The notes: a model not told the origin generated them from the sequence alone. Numbered from the stretch's first letter, positions 9,924-21,690 are shown. The stretch is DNA of 64,000 nucleotides from Acanthosepion pharaonis (GCA_903632075.3 CAHIKZ030003516.1:893501-957500); one strand, 5' to 3'. Made by a program: numbers and translations.

Positions 9924-10348
9924 ATTGTCGGACTTTTTCCATTTCATAATGTGTATCTATGTATATACGTATATTGTTGTGTCCATAAAGAAATAGATGA
10001 ATAAAAAAAAAAATTAATTATACTGTCATGGTACCATGTCCATAAAAAAATAAAAATTAATTATAGTGTCAAAAAAAATAATAACAATTATGATGATCAT
10101 TAATTCATTCATATTTGTATCTATAAAAAGAATGTATAACATAAAAATGTCTTAAAAATAATTGTCGGTCTTTGTCCATTTCATAATGTGTATCTATGTA
10201 TATACGTATATTGTTGTGTCCATAAAGAAATAGATGAATAAAAAAAAAAATTAATTATACTGTCATGGTACCATGTCCATAAAAAAATAAAAATTAATTA
10301 TAGTGTCAAAAAAAAATAATAACAATTATGATGATCATTAATTCATTC
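9874..10348 (+). repeat. 237-bp tandem duplication, nearly identical
   Basis: Unit 1 (9874-10110) and unit 2 (10111-10348) differ at only a few bases (for example GGACTTTTTC versus GGTCTTTGTC). Unit 1 begins inside the right arm of the hairpin at 9871-9923. The near identity marks this as a young event, or an assembly duplication. Confidence 0.9.
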
Positions 10349-10446
10349 TTTCTAAACCAATGACAATCAACCCCACTTTTCTCCTTTTCACGCACAAACA
10401 CTAGACATTCTCACTTTATCATGGTAAAAAAAAAAAAAAAAAATTC

Positions 10447-10495
10447 TCTGCATTTATGTTGATAAAGTCCCTTAGAGGACAAAATGCATTAGTAA
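10447..10495 (+). ncRNA. Hammerhead-like fold upstream of Penelope-like element, decayed core
   Basis: The order is stem I strand TTATG (10454-10458), core TTGATAA, A, stem II GTCC-CTTAGA-GGAC (10467-10480), AAAAT, GC, ATT, stem I strand AGTAA. Stem II is perfect. Stem I pairs with one wobble and one end mismatch, and the short stem III pairs AT with AT. The core departs from CUGANGA...GAAA at C3, G8 and G12, so it is probably inactive. Penelope-like elements are known to carry type I hammerheads in their terminal repeats. Confidence 0.55.
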
Positions 10496-10547
10496 AGTTT
10501 TCTTTTTAGTCTCTCTCTCTTATATATATAGATAAAAAAATACAACT

Positions 10548-12460
10548 TATCCAAAATAGAACACCAAGCCATCTATACTCTTAAAAACAACCGAGACATA
10601 ATTATCGTACCAGCCGACAAGGGCGGAGCTATAACCATCTTAGACACTAACAACTACATTAAAGAAGCAGAATCACAACTTCAAAATAACAGATTCTATG
10701 TACCCTTACCTCTAGACCCAACTAGCACATTCAAAACCGAATTATCACTTCTCACTCAGAACCTGAACTACAACATAAAAAATACCATAAAATCTCTTAT
10801 TCCTGAGAACCCTAAAACAGCAACATTCTACACTATCCCAAAACTACATAAACTCCCCAAAATCCTTTCAGAAAAACACCCTAACACTTTTCATCTGACC
10901 CACATCAAATTACACAATCAAATAATGAAGAGAACATCTATGAAATTTCAAAAAACCTTAAAATCATGCCACCTGGTAGACCCATAATATCAGGCATTGG
11001 TACCCTCACAGGTACATAGACAATATCCTAAAACCTTTATTGCCTGACATACCTAGTTATATTAGAGACACTACTGACTTTCTCAACAAATTACAAAACA
11101 TTAACTTAGTCCACCATGATACAATCCTAGTAACGATGGATGTTTCGTCCCTTTACACGAATATTCCACATGTTGAAGGAGTATCAGCTTGCTATGAGTT
11201 CCTTAGTAGTAAAAAAATTACCTAACTACCAAATTACAGATATATGCCAATTAATAAATTTCATCTTAACACATAATAATTTTAAATTCAACAACAAACA
11301 CTATTTACAGATTAGTGGCACAGAAATGGGCACAAAAATGGCACCTAGTTATGCTAATATCTTTATGCACATTCTAGAAAAGAAGATACTAGACAATTCA
11401 GAATATAAACCATCACATTACTTTAGATATATTGATGACATTTTCTTACTATGGACTCATGGATCAGAAAAATTAAAAACCTTTTTCACTTTCTGCAACA
11501 ATTTCCACGATACAATTAAATTTACCATGGAGCACTCATACACATCCATCCCTTTCTTAGACGTTATGATAAAATTAAACAAACATACACTTTCTACCAG
11601 TCTATACAACAAACCCACAAACCAACATAAATTCCTGCACTTTAACAGCTGTCATCCCTTTAAATTAAAAAAATCTATTGTATACAGCTCATTTTAAGAA
11701 TCAAACGCATATGCTCAGACCATTTAGATTTTCTATACAACATTAATAACTTAACAAAAACAATTCCTAAAATGCAAATACCCAATAAAAATAATAAAAA
11801 GAAACACTAAATAAAACCATCCTGATAAATCGTAACACTTTCTCACATACAAGAAAAATAAAAACAACAATCGGTTCCCATGGTTTTTAACCACAATCAA
11901 TATTCCCACACACTTATTCACAATTTAAAACAGGATTACAAGAACCTCCAATTAGACAACAAGATCAAAGACATTTTCGATAAACCACCCATAAATGCAA
12001 TGAAACAATCACCTAACTTATCAGCTATCCTCACCTCTACCAAATATCTAAACAATAGAAACCAATCAGGAAATTACAAATGTAACAAACCTCGTTGCTT
12101 AGTTTGCAAACATTTAATAATAGCTAATATATTTTCTGTACCCAACACCAATATCAGGATACAGCCACCTAACCTCACCTACGATAGCCATAACGTAATC
12201 TATTATTTATTCTGCAACTTATGTCCTAATAGTGGATATATTGGTGAGTCTGGAAATAATTTTAGATTTCGTTTCAATAACCATAAACAAACAATATGTC
12301 AAAACAACCCTTATTCCCCATAGCTAAACACTACAATCAATCAGGACACACATTAGAAAACTGCAAATGTTTATTGATAGATTCGATTTTATTTCCACAT
12401 TCACACGCAGAAAAAAAGAAATATATTGGATTTTAAAATTAAAAACATAAACTAGGGTTG
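10548..12460 (+). pseudogene. Penelope-like element: reverse transcriptase plus GIY-YIG endonuclease, decayed
   Basis: The RT part reads IIIVPADKGGAITILDTNNY, then TATFYTIPKLHK, PPGRPIISGIGTLT, VTMDVSSLYTNIPH (motif A), GTEMGTKMAPSYANIFM (motif B), FRYIDDIFLLW (YIDD catalytic motif intact) and IPFLDVMI. After a gap comes YKCNKPRCLVCKHL (Cys-rich) and the endonuclease NVIYYLFCNLC...YIGES (GIY-YIG). The end is KHYNQSGHTLENCKC. The YIDD box and the CCHH/GIY-YIG layout are diagnostic of Penelope-like elements. It is broken by frameshifts near 10965, 11213 and 12320, a deletion after GIGTLT and stops near 11700-11880. Confidence 0.93.
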
Positions 12461-12778
12461 AATAGGGACTTAGGTGTTTTAAATCTTTATAAATATTTTT
12501 TAAGCAATTTTTTTTAGATATAGTAAAAAATTTTTTTTTAAACAACATTTAAAATATTTATGGTTAAATTTAAATATCCGAACAGTGATGTTCCATATCA
12601 CGTGACGTCCACGTCTCGCAAAGGATGCTACTTGCTAACAAACAGTAATTTTAATTTATTTTAACAAAACAGTTATTTCTGATGAAAAATTGAGGACAAT
12701 TTGAAATATCAAATATATATATATAAATAAATAAATACTTTATAAAATAAAAAACATTATTATTTTTTTAATTTGAAA

Positions 12779-12817
<39 letters not shown>

Positions 12818-13250
12818 GATAATGTAACAATATAAATTTTTATATATCAAGAACAATTTTTGGGGAAAGTAAAAAAAGATTACATATGACAATTTGTTCT
12901 TTAGGACCTTATCAGACTAAATTTGTTTATGTTGATGTGACTACAAATGAGTAACGCTGGGAATTTTGTAATTTAAAAATAATTTTTTTTTAATATGTTT
13001 TAGGTATATGTAATCTAGCCGATTTCATTTAGATTCTTTTTGTTTTTGTGTTCATCACTTTTGTTATCTTAATTTTGTAGTCTTATAGTCATATGTTGAA
13101 ACACTGATTCTTGTATGTTCACTGAAGTAAAACAATGTCAAAGTTAATTAGAAAGACTTGTATCAGTAAACTATTATTCTCTCTAACAAAAATTCTAAAT
13201 TACTTTCTGGTATTATGTAATCTGAAAATGGTTGATAAGCCATAAAAAAC
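12460..13250. other. AT-rich flank of the Penelope-like element, (TA)n at 12782-12815
   Basis: It may include the element's 3' UTR, since no target duplication was found. A short GC-richer spot (CACGTGACGTCCACGTCTCG, about 12598) stands out, cause unknown. Confidence 0.45.
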
Positions 13251-13258
13251 AAATCAGT
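13190..13258 (+). repeat. SINE tail fragment, opposite orientation
   Basis: GGTTGATAAGCCATAAAAAA is the reverse complement of the SINE end motif TTATGGCTTATCAACC used by the 5S/tRNA SINE family. Confidence 0.5.
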
Positions 13259-13259
13259 C

Positions 13260-14100
13260 AAAAAATGTGTCAATGATATGTGCATGTGATAATGCCATCA
13301 AGATGCAAAGGGCCAATGGAAGTGAAAGAGAAGGAAAAGTCTTTAGAAAGAGCTGGAAATCCAGTCCTAAACAGGAAACAAGGTATAAACCTCTAGTCAT
13401 GTTCAAAAGACCGGGGAGGAGTTTGAACTGGATGATATGCAAACCTATCTACTCCTATTAAGTAAAGTAAATCAATAGTAAATAAAAATTCAAAGTTTTA
13501 GGTGGAGACGTTAGAAATATAGAGTTGAAGTAGACTTTAGGAGTTGGAAATCCAATCCTAAACAGGGAACAAGGCATAAACCTCTACTCCTTTGAAAAAG
13601 ACTGGGGAGGAGTGTGAACCGGATGATTGATAAACCTATCTACTACAATTGAAGAAAAAAATAAATAGTAAATAAAATTTCAGAGCTTAAGCAGAGATGT
13701 TAGAAGTCAGTCAGTTATGTGCCATGCATGATACACACTTAGGTGATCATGTATCTTTCAATACATGATTGATAAGGCAGATTTTTTTCTGCAGTAGGTT
13801 GCCATTTCCTTCTGCAGTTGACCAGTAGCCACCCAAGGCTCTAGAACCCGGTCTGTCCTGTTATTTACCCATAGCTTCGAAGAAGAGGATTCATACCTTT
13901 CCCAAGGGTATTAGCACATAGGTGACTGTCATGGATTCGACTGGAATACGAACTCAGATTCCTCAACCCAAGCTGCTATCCATTACTCTAACATAGAGTT
14001 GAAATAGACTAAAGAGGAAACAAGGGATAAACCTCTACTCCTGTTAAAAAGACTGGGGAGGAGTGTGAACGAGACAATAGGCAAGCCTGTCTACTTCTAT
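13260..14100 (-). repeat. LINE 3'-end repeat (family J3), several tandem partial units
   Basis: The block CAGGAAACAAGG, ATAAACCTCTA, GACTGGGGAGGAGTGTGAAC and CCTATCTACTCCTATT appears near 13370-13460, 13560-13645 and 14010-14100, and again at 51350-51640 and 52060-52140. Its minus strand begins like a LINE 3' UTR at 51240-51310. Between the units lies a SINE central part (13780-13985, TTCATACCTTTCCCAAGGGT, then TTCGACTGGAATACGAACTC). Confidence 0.6.
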
Positions 14101-14104
14101 TAAA

Positions 14105-14760
14105 ATAAATGAAATGAATAAAGAAAGTGAAAAATAAACAAAAATTTACTTGCACTGTATTTAAATGGAAGTAAAGTGCAGAATCTAGAGTTAATCTTTG
14201 AATTTGCTTATTATGTTTGCCATTCAGTGGGCTACTGTTTTGTCTAAACATTTAGAAATAAATATTTACAAATGTAGTAAAAGTGAAATTAAAGCTATCT
14301 GAAGCTGGTTGATATAAATCCACTACATGTGTAGCATGTCTGAAATAGCAGTCAGCTTGGATACCAAGTAAGGAGAAAAGAAAGAAAGAAAACTCGAGAA
14401 TTTGCCCAGTGTAATATTCATAGAAGAAGTGTCCATTCAAAAATAAATTCAGTACTAGATTGGCAGTTAGGTTTCATCATTTTACAGTGGCAATGTCTAG
14501 ATGTAATTGTAAATTCTATGCTAATAGTTTTTTCTTTTGCACTTCTTGCCTGTGGAACTCTCTTCTGGCTTCTTGCTTCCACGTCAACTTTGATCTTCAA
14601 AAATTTAAATGCAGTATCAATTGTTATTTTTTTTTTAATTCCTGTTCTTTTATTGTTCTCTCTAATAATTTTTTTCATCTTTCACACTCAGTAACCCCTT
14701 GCATTTTAGTGGCTTTATTGTCTTGCTCGGGATGAAATGATAAAAAATAAAAAAAATAAA
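14105..14760 (+). mobile_element. Composite element: unknown 340-bp 5' part fused to J1 LINE 3' end
   Basis: The part 14105-14447 (TTGCACTGTATTTAAATGG, CTACTGTTTTGTCTAAACAT, AAGCTATCTGAAGCTGGTTG) is not LINE sequence. It joins J1 at the codons for STRLAVRFHH, and the LINE runs to its 3' UTR and A-rich tail at about 14760. The same fusion occurs inverted at 21055-21690. Confidence 0.8.
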
Positions 14761-14799
14761 AATGAAGGAATGCCTTTCTCAACATGGAAGACTGAGACT

Positions 14800-15568
14800 A
14801 TACAATATTCATACTTGTCCTCATTTGGCCTTAAAAATTCTGTCAAAAAAAAAAAAATATCCAGTTGGTAGTTTTGCTTAACCCTTAACAGGTTACACTA
14901 TTTCCTACTTTCGTTTCCACTGCATTGTTTTTCAAGGTTCGTCTACTGCACTACTTAATTTCAGTCATGGTCATTTTCTGTTGCCATAGCAGGATATGAC
15001 AACACAGCTACAAAATTAAAACATGCTAATATTCATTTATCTGAGTCATAAAGTGGATAAAATTTTTGCTTTGCAAACAAAATCACCTCCAGAATGTTAA
15101 AGGTTAACAGAGGACACAACCAAACTACTGTAAATGATTGCTTTTACGCCACTAACATAACCAAAATTGTGTATATGATTTTCAACACTAAATTTTGATA
15201 GGATCAATATGCTAGCTATCTCCCAGCTCATATAATGCTACATTTCTTCAAGTAATATGTTCATTTGTAGGCTATGGACCTCAACTACTCATCATGGCTG
15301 AGGAGCATCATGAAGGTCTGTAAATAGTTTAAAGCATTGGCCCTAAACAAAAGTACAGGGAATGGCTGATTTCATTCTTTTCCACATCCAATAAGCTGCA
15401 GTAGTCTATACACAGAACCTTCTAATGGAGTAGTGATATATGGCCTGATGATTGCAGTTGAGATATGACACCGACAGTCATTATGCAGAGTTAATTTTTG
15501 TGTCCATGAACTACCTACAAATATCTTCATTATTGAGCATTCTTTTCTCACAAACATAACATTAAACA

Positions 15569-15631
<63 letters not shown>

Positions 15632-15720
15632 TTTTAAAAAACAAAATATTTGTGGAACCAAGAGACAACCTGCCAAAACCTAAAACTTTTATCCAGATAC
15701 AGTCTCAAATAAAACCGACA
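14800..15720. other. Interspersed repeat related to 22330-23190, plus (TA)n
   Basis: Segments TTTCTGTTGCCATAGCAGGA, GACAACAC and CTTTGCAAACAAAATCACCT have counterparts at 22410-22450 and 23140-23180. (TA)n spans 15572-15623 and passes into poly(T). No gene was seen. Confidence 0.55.
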
Positions 15721-15857
15721 ATACTGAAAAAAGAAAGAGAAAAGTTACTTACTCAGTAAAGTGCTCAAAGTCCAGATTGCCTAAACTAAGCAAAAATGCT
15801 TACCAACATTAAATCCTATGAAAGGATGGCTCTAGGCATAACTCGAGTTTCATGCTC

Positions 15858-15972
15858 AAATGATCTTCAGATGACTAGAACAGAAATGGAAGAAGGGAGG
15901 GGTAGAATTCACAGGTTATATAAAGCCCATCCTTTCCTTTTTCCATTTCTGTTTAAGTTGTCTGAAGATCAC
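15858..15972. repeat. Imperfect inverted repeat
   Basis: GATCTTCAGATGACTAGAAC followed by AGAAATGGAAGAAGG is inverted at 15938-15972 (CCATTTCTGTTTAAGTTGTC, TGAAGATCAC). It looks like a small foldback element. Confidence 0.65.
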
Positions 15973-16328
15973 ATAAGCACGAAACTATGTATGTATATAT
16001 ATATCATCATCCCTCGTCCCCATTTGACCTTAAAAATTCTGTTAAAATTTCTTGTGCTGAGGTTGAATGAGGCTATCTTGAAGGAATGAAGCATTTTAAG
16101 ATTACTCCATGTCAAATATGAACACAGATTGTATTACAAGTTTTATTTAATTTTGTACGAAAAGAATTCGCAATGAAATTGGGTGTGTTTCAAAATCAGT
16201 AAGAACAGAAAAAAAAATACTTGTATTCTATTTCTAATTTTGTACTAATTTGTTTTTGTTTATTTCTGTTGTCATAATATTCGAGTCGTTGTGCCTTATA
16301 GCTTTCTGTCCCCCGCCCCCCCCCCCTG

Positions 16329-16527
16329 TATATTTTGGTAGATCAACCCTTGAGGTGAGGTATGCACTTCAATTCCAATCCCAGTTATATCAGTTAGATT
16401 CACTGCCACTACTTGTGTGTTCATGGAACTGGATTCATGATGGGAGAGTGAAAAAAAAAAAGAAAAAAAAAGCAGCCCCCTCCTGCAACAGCCCACTTCA
16501 GATTAACGTCTGATATACCAAAATATA
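16329..16527. mobile_element. Short TIR element, about 199 bp
   Basis: TATATTTTGGTAGATCA at the left is matched by TGATATACCAAAATATA inverted at the right (12 bp exact, about 20 bp with mismatches). The interior is non-coding. A (C)n run of 16 just precedes it. Confidence 0.6.
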
Positions 16528-16734
16528 ACAGACCCCTTAGGAAGGCCAGCAGCAGAATGGTTGTGATAAAAAAAAAAAAAAACCCACCAACACCCACATG
16601 CCAAAAAATGTGGAAATTAGGTCAACTAAAACAAAATACAATCATGACAATATCTTACCTAGGGAAAAAAAAAAAAATATTTTTACCTATAACTGACATC
16701 TGTCTTATGTGCTAAATTCTTTTTTCAGGAACGG

Positions 16735-16930
16735 ATGATCATAGCTCTCCACAACTTCCTTTTAGGAAGCGTTTCTTGCAGATTTGTCTTCTTAATTCCT
16801 GTTCTTTTATTGTTCTCTCTCCTTAATGTCTTCTTTTTCAAATATTCTCTCATACACAGTAACCACTTGCATCTTAGTGGCTTTATTGCCTTACTTGGGG
16901 TGGAGGAATGATTAAAAACAAAAAAAAAAC
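16735..16930 (+). pseudogene. LINE scraps: J1 3' UTR
   Basis: From about 16778 the sequence is the J1 3' UTR (TTCTTTTATTGTTCTCTCTC ... AGTGGCTTTATTGCCTTACT) with an A-rich tail. The preceding 45 bp (GATCATAGCTCTCCACAAC) match the RTE-like relics at 49250 and 60945. Confidence 0.65.
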
Positions 16931-16964
16931 AGAAGATTATTGCTAGCAAGTTTCATCTCCATTA

Positions 16965-17235
16965 AGTACTCTATAAACATGGCTTTATGCCAAAACCAAG
17001 ATAAAGCTAATCTACTTGACCATTACTACTGAATAGCGAGTTTGATCCTGACTGGGTGCCCTACAATTGGGACCTTGTGCCAGACTAAATTAAACAGGAT
17101 CTTGGTGTTAGATTAGGATTAGAAAGCTAATTTGGTTGACTATTACAGTTGAGTAGTGAGTATGATCCTCACTGGGCACCCTACAGTTGTGACCATGTGT
17201 GAAGCTAGGCTCAGCTTAGTAAATGACAATTAATA
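16965..17235. repeat. Duplicated tRNA-like SINE fragment (about 120-bp period)
   Basis: Two units each contain AAGCTAAT, a B-box-like GAGTTTGATCCTGACTGGG or GAGTATGATCCTCACTGGGC, and CCCTACA.TTG.GACC. Neither forms a full cloverleaf. Confidence 0.5.
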
Positions 17236-17237
17236 GG

Positions 17238-17420
17238 GGGTCCAATTTTTTTTTTTTAAACAGTATCATCCCATGCAAGGCAGTAAAGCCACAAAGACAC
17301 AAGAGATTACAGGGTGTGGAAAATTAGAAACAGGAACATGAGAAAATGAGCAGGAAGAGTAATCAGGAGGACAGCAGATAGTGATTGATATTGTATTTTT
17401 TACATTTTTGCAGAAATTTT
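17238..17420 (-). pseudogene. J1 LINE 3' UTR fragment
   Basis: Poly(T) at 17249-17258 marks the tail. CATCCCATGCAAGGCAGTAA is the inverted 3' UTR signature. The neighbour 17420-17740 has a 67-codon minus frame (17507-17710) that I do not recognise. Confidence 0.7.
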
Positions 17421-17754
17421 TGGCTGGAATGTAACCCACTCCTCATTGTTGGTCTTCAAGTTCCTCCTGACCACCATTGTTACCATCTAGCTGAGCCCCT
17501 CACTCATTAATGTGTTACTGATTGGTCACTGGTATCATGTTGATGAGCATGGTTCCACTTGATCAAGCTGGCATTTGTCACCTTCATGATCCTCCACTGC
17601 CACGTGTTTTTGATCTCAGAGGGTGAGAAAAATCGACGATGAAGTAAACTAAAGCAATGATCACCCAAGTGTGTATCATGTCTGGCAATTAACTGATTGA
17701 TGGAGATCAAAGAGAAACATAATTACCTTAAAAATCAACATAAATAATTTTGGG

Positions 17755-18880
17755 TGCCACTATAGTATGATATCTACTATTCATTTTCTATTATAGCATG
17801 ATATCTACTATTCATTTTCTATTATAGTATGATATCTACCATTCATTTTCTATTATAGTATGATATCTATCATTCATTTCCTACCATAGTATGATACCTA
17901 CCATTCATTTCCTACCATAGTATGATACCTACCATTCATTTCCTACTATGATATGATATCTACCATTCATTTTCTATTATAGTATGATATCTACCATTCA
18001 TTTTCTATTATAGTATGATATCTACTATTCATTTTCTATTATAGTATGATACCTACCATTCATTTCCTACCATAGTATGATACCTACCATTCATTTCCTA
18101 CCATAGTATGATACCTACCATTCATTTCCTACCATAGTATGATACCTACCATTCATTTCCTACCATAGTATGATACCTACCATTCATTTCCTACCATAGT
18201 ATGATACCTACCATTCATTTCCTACCATAGTATGATACCTACCATTCATTTCCTACCATAGTATGATACCTACCATTCATTTCCTACCATAGTATGATAC
18301 CTACCATTCTTTTTCTACTATGATATGATATCTACCATTCATTTTCTATTATAGTATGATATCTACTATTCATTTCCTACTATAGTATGATACCTACCAT
18401 AGTATGATACCTACCATTCATTTCCTACCATAGTATGATACCTACCATTCATTTCCTACTATAGTATGATACCTACCATTCATTTCCTACTATAGTATGA
18501 TACCTACCATTCTTTTTCTACTATGGTATGATATCTACTATTCTTTTTCTACTATGGTATGATACCTACCATTCTTTTTCTAATATGGTATGATACCTAC
18601 GATTCTTTTTCTAATATGGTATGATACCTACCATTCTTTTTCTAATATGGTATGATACCTACCATTATTTTTCTAATATGGTATGATACCTACCATTCTT
18701 TTTCTACTATAATATGATATCTACCATTCTTTTTCTACTATAATATGATATCTACCATTCATTTTCTATTATAATATGATATCTACCATTCATTTTCTAC
18801 AATAGTATGATATCTATTATTCATATTCTACTATAGTATGGTATCTACCATTTATTTTCTGTTATGGTATGATATTTATT
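17755..18880. repeat. 31-bp minisatellite, about 36 copies
   Basis: The unit is GATACCTACCATTCATTTCC followed by TACCATAGTAT, 31 bp. The array has sub-blocks: a TATC/TTTTC variant first, a homogeneous TACC/TTTCC core at about 17880-17940 and 18045-18310, then a TTTTTCTAATATGG variant at 18540-18700. One shortened unit is near 18385-18400. The homogeneous core implies recent local amplification. Confidence 0.97.
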
Positions 18881-18884
18881 AACT

Positions 18885-19470
18885 GTTGGAAGTATGAAAT
18901 GGGTTAGGGTTAAAGGCAGTGAATAGTGAACTGGTTATGTATTAAAAATCATTAGCAATTTTTTATCCAAAAAAAATCAAAAAATCATCAAATAGTGATT
19001 TTAATGTTTGTAAACTGATTTGATGTCATTAAAAAAAAAAAAAAAAAAAAAAACAATAAACAGGTCATCATTTTTCCTGAGCATTTTCCAGCAATAATGA
19101 GTGCATTGTCATTTACGATAGGTCGTAAATGCCTCAGTAGATATCCTATAGTAGCATCCAATTTTGGCTTCTACCTAGGTTTGAACCCTAACCACTAGGA
19201 CCAGAGAGAATTATGCTATGATCGCAGACATAGACCAGGCCACCTGTGGACTTGTGATAATAGCAAGAATCTAGACTTACCAGTCGCTTCATAACTGGGA
19301 CATGGCTAACCAACCCTTTTATATCTGGAGCAACATGAAATATAGGCTACAAGAATCCTAAGATGTGTTGTACAGTCAAAAAAAAACCCAAAAAGCACAG
19401 TGTAATTTGAGTAGCTATAATTCCATTTGCTAAATGCATTAAAATATAGAAAGGAATTCTAAAATAACAA
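18885..19470. other. Intron, nothing recognised except a possible SINE scrap
   Basis: GGTTTGAACCCTAACCACTA near 19170-19200 resembles an inverted tRNA T arm. Poly(A) runs lie at 19032-19053 and 19489-19511. Confidence 0.4.
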
Positions 19471-21030
19471 ATTGCTCAGATAAGGGTGAGAAAAAAAAAA
19501 AAAAAAAAAAAGTCTGATTACCTACCGTTTACAGGACATATGATTCCAGAGGAAGAAAACAACTTAAATAAAAAAGTTGTCTAAATAGAATAAGCCAAAG
19601 TGATACCTTATTGGTATCACCTTGGAAAAAGCCTAATTGACTAAAATATTGATGCAAACTTATCAGAATATTTTGACAAGTACACCTCAGGCCTCATTGA
19701 ACAATCGAGTTAACATAATTGAACTATTGTTACTACTTTATCTACTATTAATTGTAATTAGGTCAAATATAATTCCTTATTGAAGGTAGATCTAGTATAA
19801 CGACAGGCAAGGTTATTTGTTGTACTTTAGTTTTCTTTGAATTCATTCTTTGCCAATGTGATTATCAATACCGTATATGCATTAACCAATTCCAATTTTA
19901 GTAAAGTGGTTTAGTCACATTGTTTTCTTTCTCCTGGACCTTGCATAAGATAAGGGTGAAGGAGGAAAAAAGCCTGACTCCTGTTTACTGGGCCAAAGGT
20001 TCTGGAGGAAGAAAACAACTTGAATAAAAGAGTTGTCTAAACAGAATAAAACAAAAGTGATACCTTATAGATATCACCTTGGAAAAAGTCTGATTAAAAT
20101 AGTGGTGCAATCTTATCACAATATTTTGACAAGTACATCCCAGGCTTCATTTAAACAATTGGATCCCCCATAATTGAATTTTTGCTATTACTTTATCTAT
20201 TGTTAATTGCAATTAGGTTGAATATAATTGCTTATTGAAAGGAGGACTTAGCAAAATAATAGGTCTCTTTTTTTTTTTTTTTTAAAATCATTTCACCCCA
20301 AGCAAAGCAATAATACCACTAGGATGTAAGGGGTTACTGGGAGCAGAAGAGAATGAGAAGACTTTAATGAAGAGAAAGGACAATAAAAGAATATGATTCA
20401 GGAAGACAGAAGATGACGATTAGCATTGCATTTAAACTTTTAAGATTTTTGCAGGGAAGCAAGATATTGGAAGTGAGTTCTACAACTGGGAGGTATAAGA
20501 AAAAAACTGTTAGAGTAGAAGTGGAGGTTGCATCTAGCTATTGAGAACTAATTGCCAATCTAGTAGTATGTAGTTGGGTCAACTGAGAGAAAAGCTCATC
20601 TGAGCATCTGTCATGAAAATATTTGTAGAACAGAGGGAAGCCACATCACTTCATTGTGAAAATGACTTGAGACGAGATGCCTGGTCAGGATTGATTGTAT
20701 TGCAGATCCTTCTCTGGATTTTGTCAAGAATCTCAAGATGCACAGTAGGAGCACCAGACCAGATATGGCAACAGTATTCAATGCACAGATGAATGTTAGA
20801 TTTATAGATGTGCAAGATGGATTCTGACATGAAAATTCTTTTGACATGACATGAACAGAATAGAACATACAGTTGAATCTAGCTAGTTATTAAATTTTAC
20901 TTTTAGTTTTGTTTTTTGAGTTTATTTTCACCATTGTAATTATCAGGCATGTGGGTTTATCAATTCTATTTAGTCAAGTGTTTTATTAAATCATTGTTTT
21001 CCTCTAGGACCATGGCCCAGGTAAATAACA
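19470..21030 (+). repeat. Tandem duplication of a 480-bp unit, second copy split by a LINE
   Basis: Unit 1 (about 19470-19945) and unit 2 (about 19950-20265 plus 20885-21030) share GAGGAAGAAAACAACTT, GTGATACCTTAT, TATTTTGACAAGTACA and then TTGTTTTC followed by TCCTGGACC / TCTAGGACC. Unit 2 is interrupted by the J1 LINE at 20266-20880. Confidence 0.8.
20266..20880 (-). mobile_element. J1 LINE 3' end inserted into a duplicated unit
   Basis: It has poly(T) at 20269-20283 (its A tail), then the inverted 3' UTR (CATTTCACCCCAAGCAAAGC), then minus-strand codons for HEILDKIQRRICNTINPDQASRLKSFSQ-like sequence and CHIWSGAPTVHLE. It ends near 20880 at the stretch for KIFMSE. Because the host repeat has an uninterrupted copy, the insertion limits can be read off directly. 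Confidence 0.8.
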
Positions 21031-21054
21031 GTCAATTTAAAAGAAAAAGTTACC

Positions 21055-21690
21055 CTCTTTTTTTTTTTAATCATTTCACCCCAACCAAGGTAATGAAACC
21101 TCTGAGATGCAAGGGATTATTGAATGTTAGAGAATTTAAGAAAAGAAAACACTATTAAGGAGATAGAACAATAAAAGTAGAGGAATTAAGAAGACAGAAT
21201 ATAACGATTGACATTGCATTTAAATAATTGAAGATCAAAGTTGACCGGGAAGGAAGAAGCTGCAAGTGAATTCCACAAGTGAGAAGTGTGAGAAAAGAAA
21301 CCGTTAGCATAGAATTTACAGTTACATTAAGACATTTCAATTTTAAATTGATGAGACCAAGTAACCAATCTAGTACACTTATAAATGGATGCTTCTATGG
21401 ATGGTGCTCTGGAAAAATTCCAGAGTTTTGTTTCTTAGTACAGCCACTCTCCTCACTTAGTATCCAAGCTGACTACTATTTTAGACATACATGTGTGGTG
21501 GGTTTGTGTCAACCAGCTTCAGATAGCTTTAATTTCACTTTTACTACATTTGTAAGTGTTTCTGATTTATTTCTAAATGTTTAGACAAAACAGTAGCCTA
21601 CCAAACTGCACACATAATAAACAAATTCAAAAATCAACTCTCTATATTCTGCACATTACTTCTGCTTAAATACTGTAAATACAGTGCAAC
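21055..21690 (-). mobile_element. Composite element, second copy (J1 3' end plus 340-bp foreign part)
   Basis: Poly(T) (21059-21069) and the J1 3' UTR run to about 21370 (STRLV codons). They then switch to the same foreign sequence as 14105-14447 (TAGACAAAACAGTAGCCTAC, ATACTGTAAATACAGTGCAA), ending at about 21690. The switch point is the same base as in the other copy. Confidence 0.8.

Noticed and set aside
17507..17710. 67-codon minus frame (ISINQLIARHDTHLGDHCF...)
   Set aside because: Sequence looks less random than its neighbours but I recognise no family and see no splice sites.
17755..18880. CRISPR-like array
   Set aside because: Units are contiguous with no unique spacers and the context is an animal intron, so it is a minisatellite.
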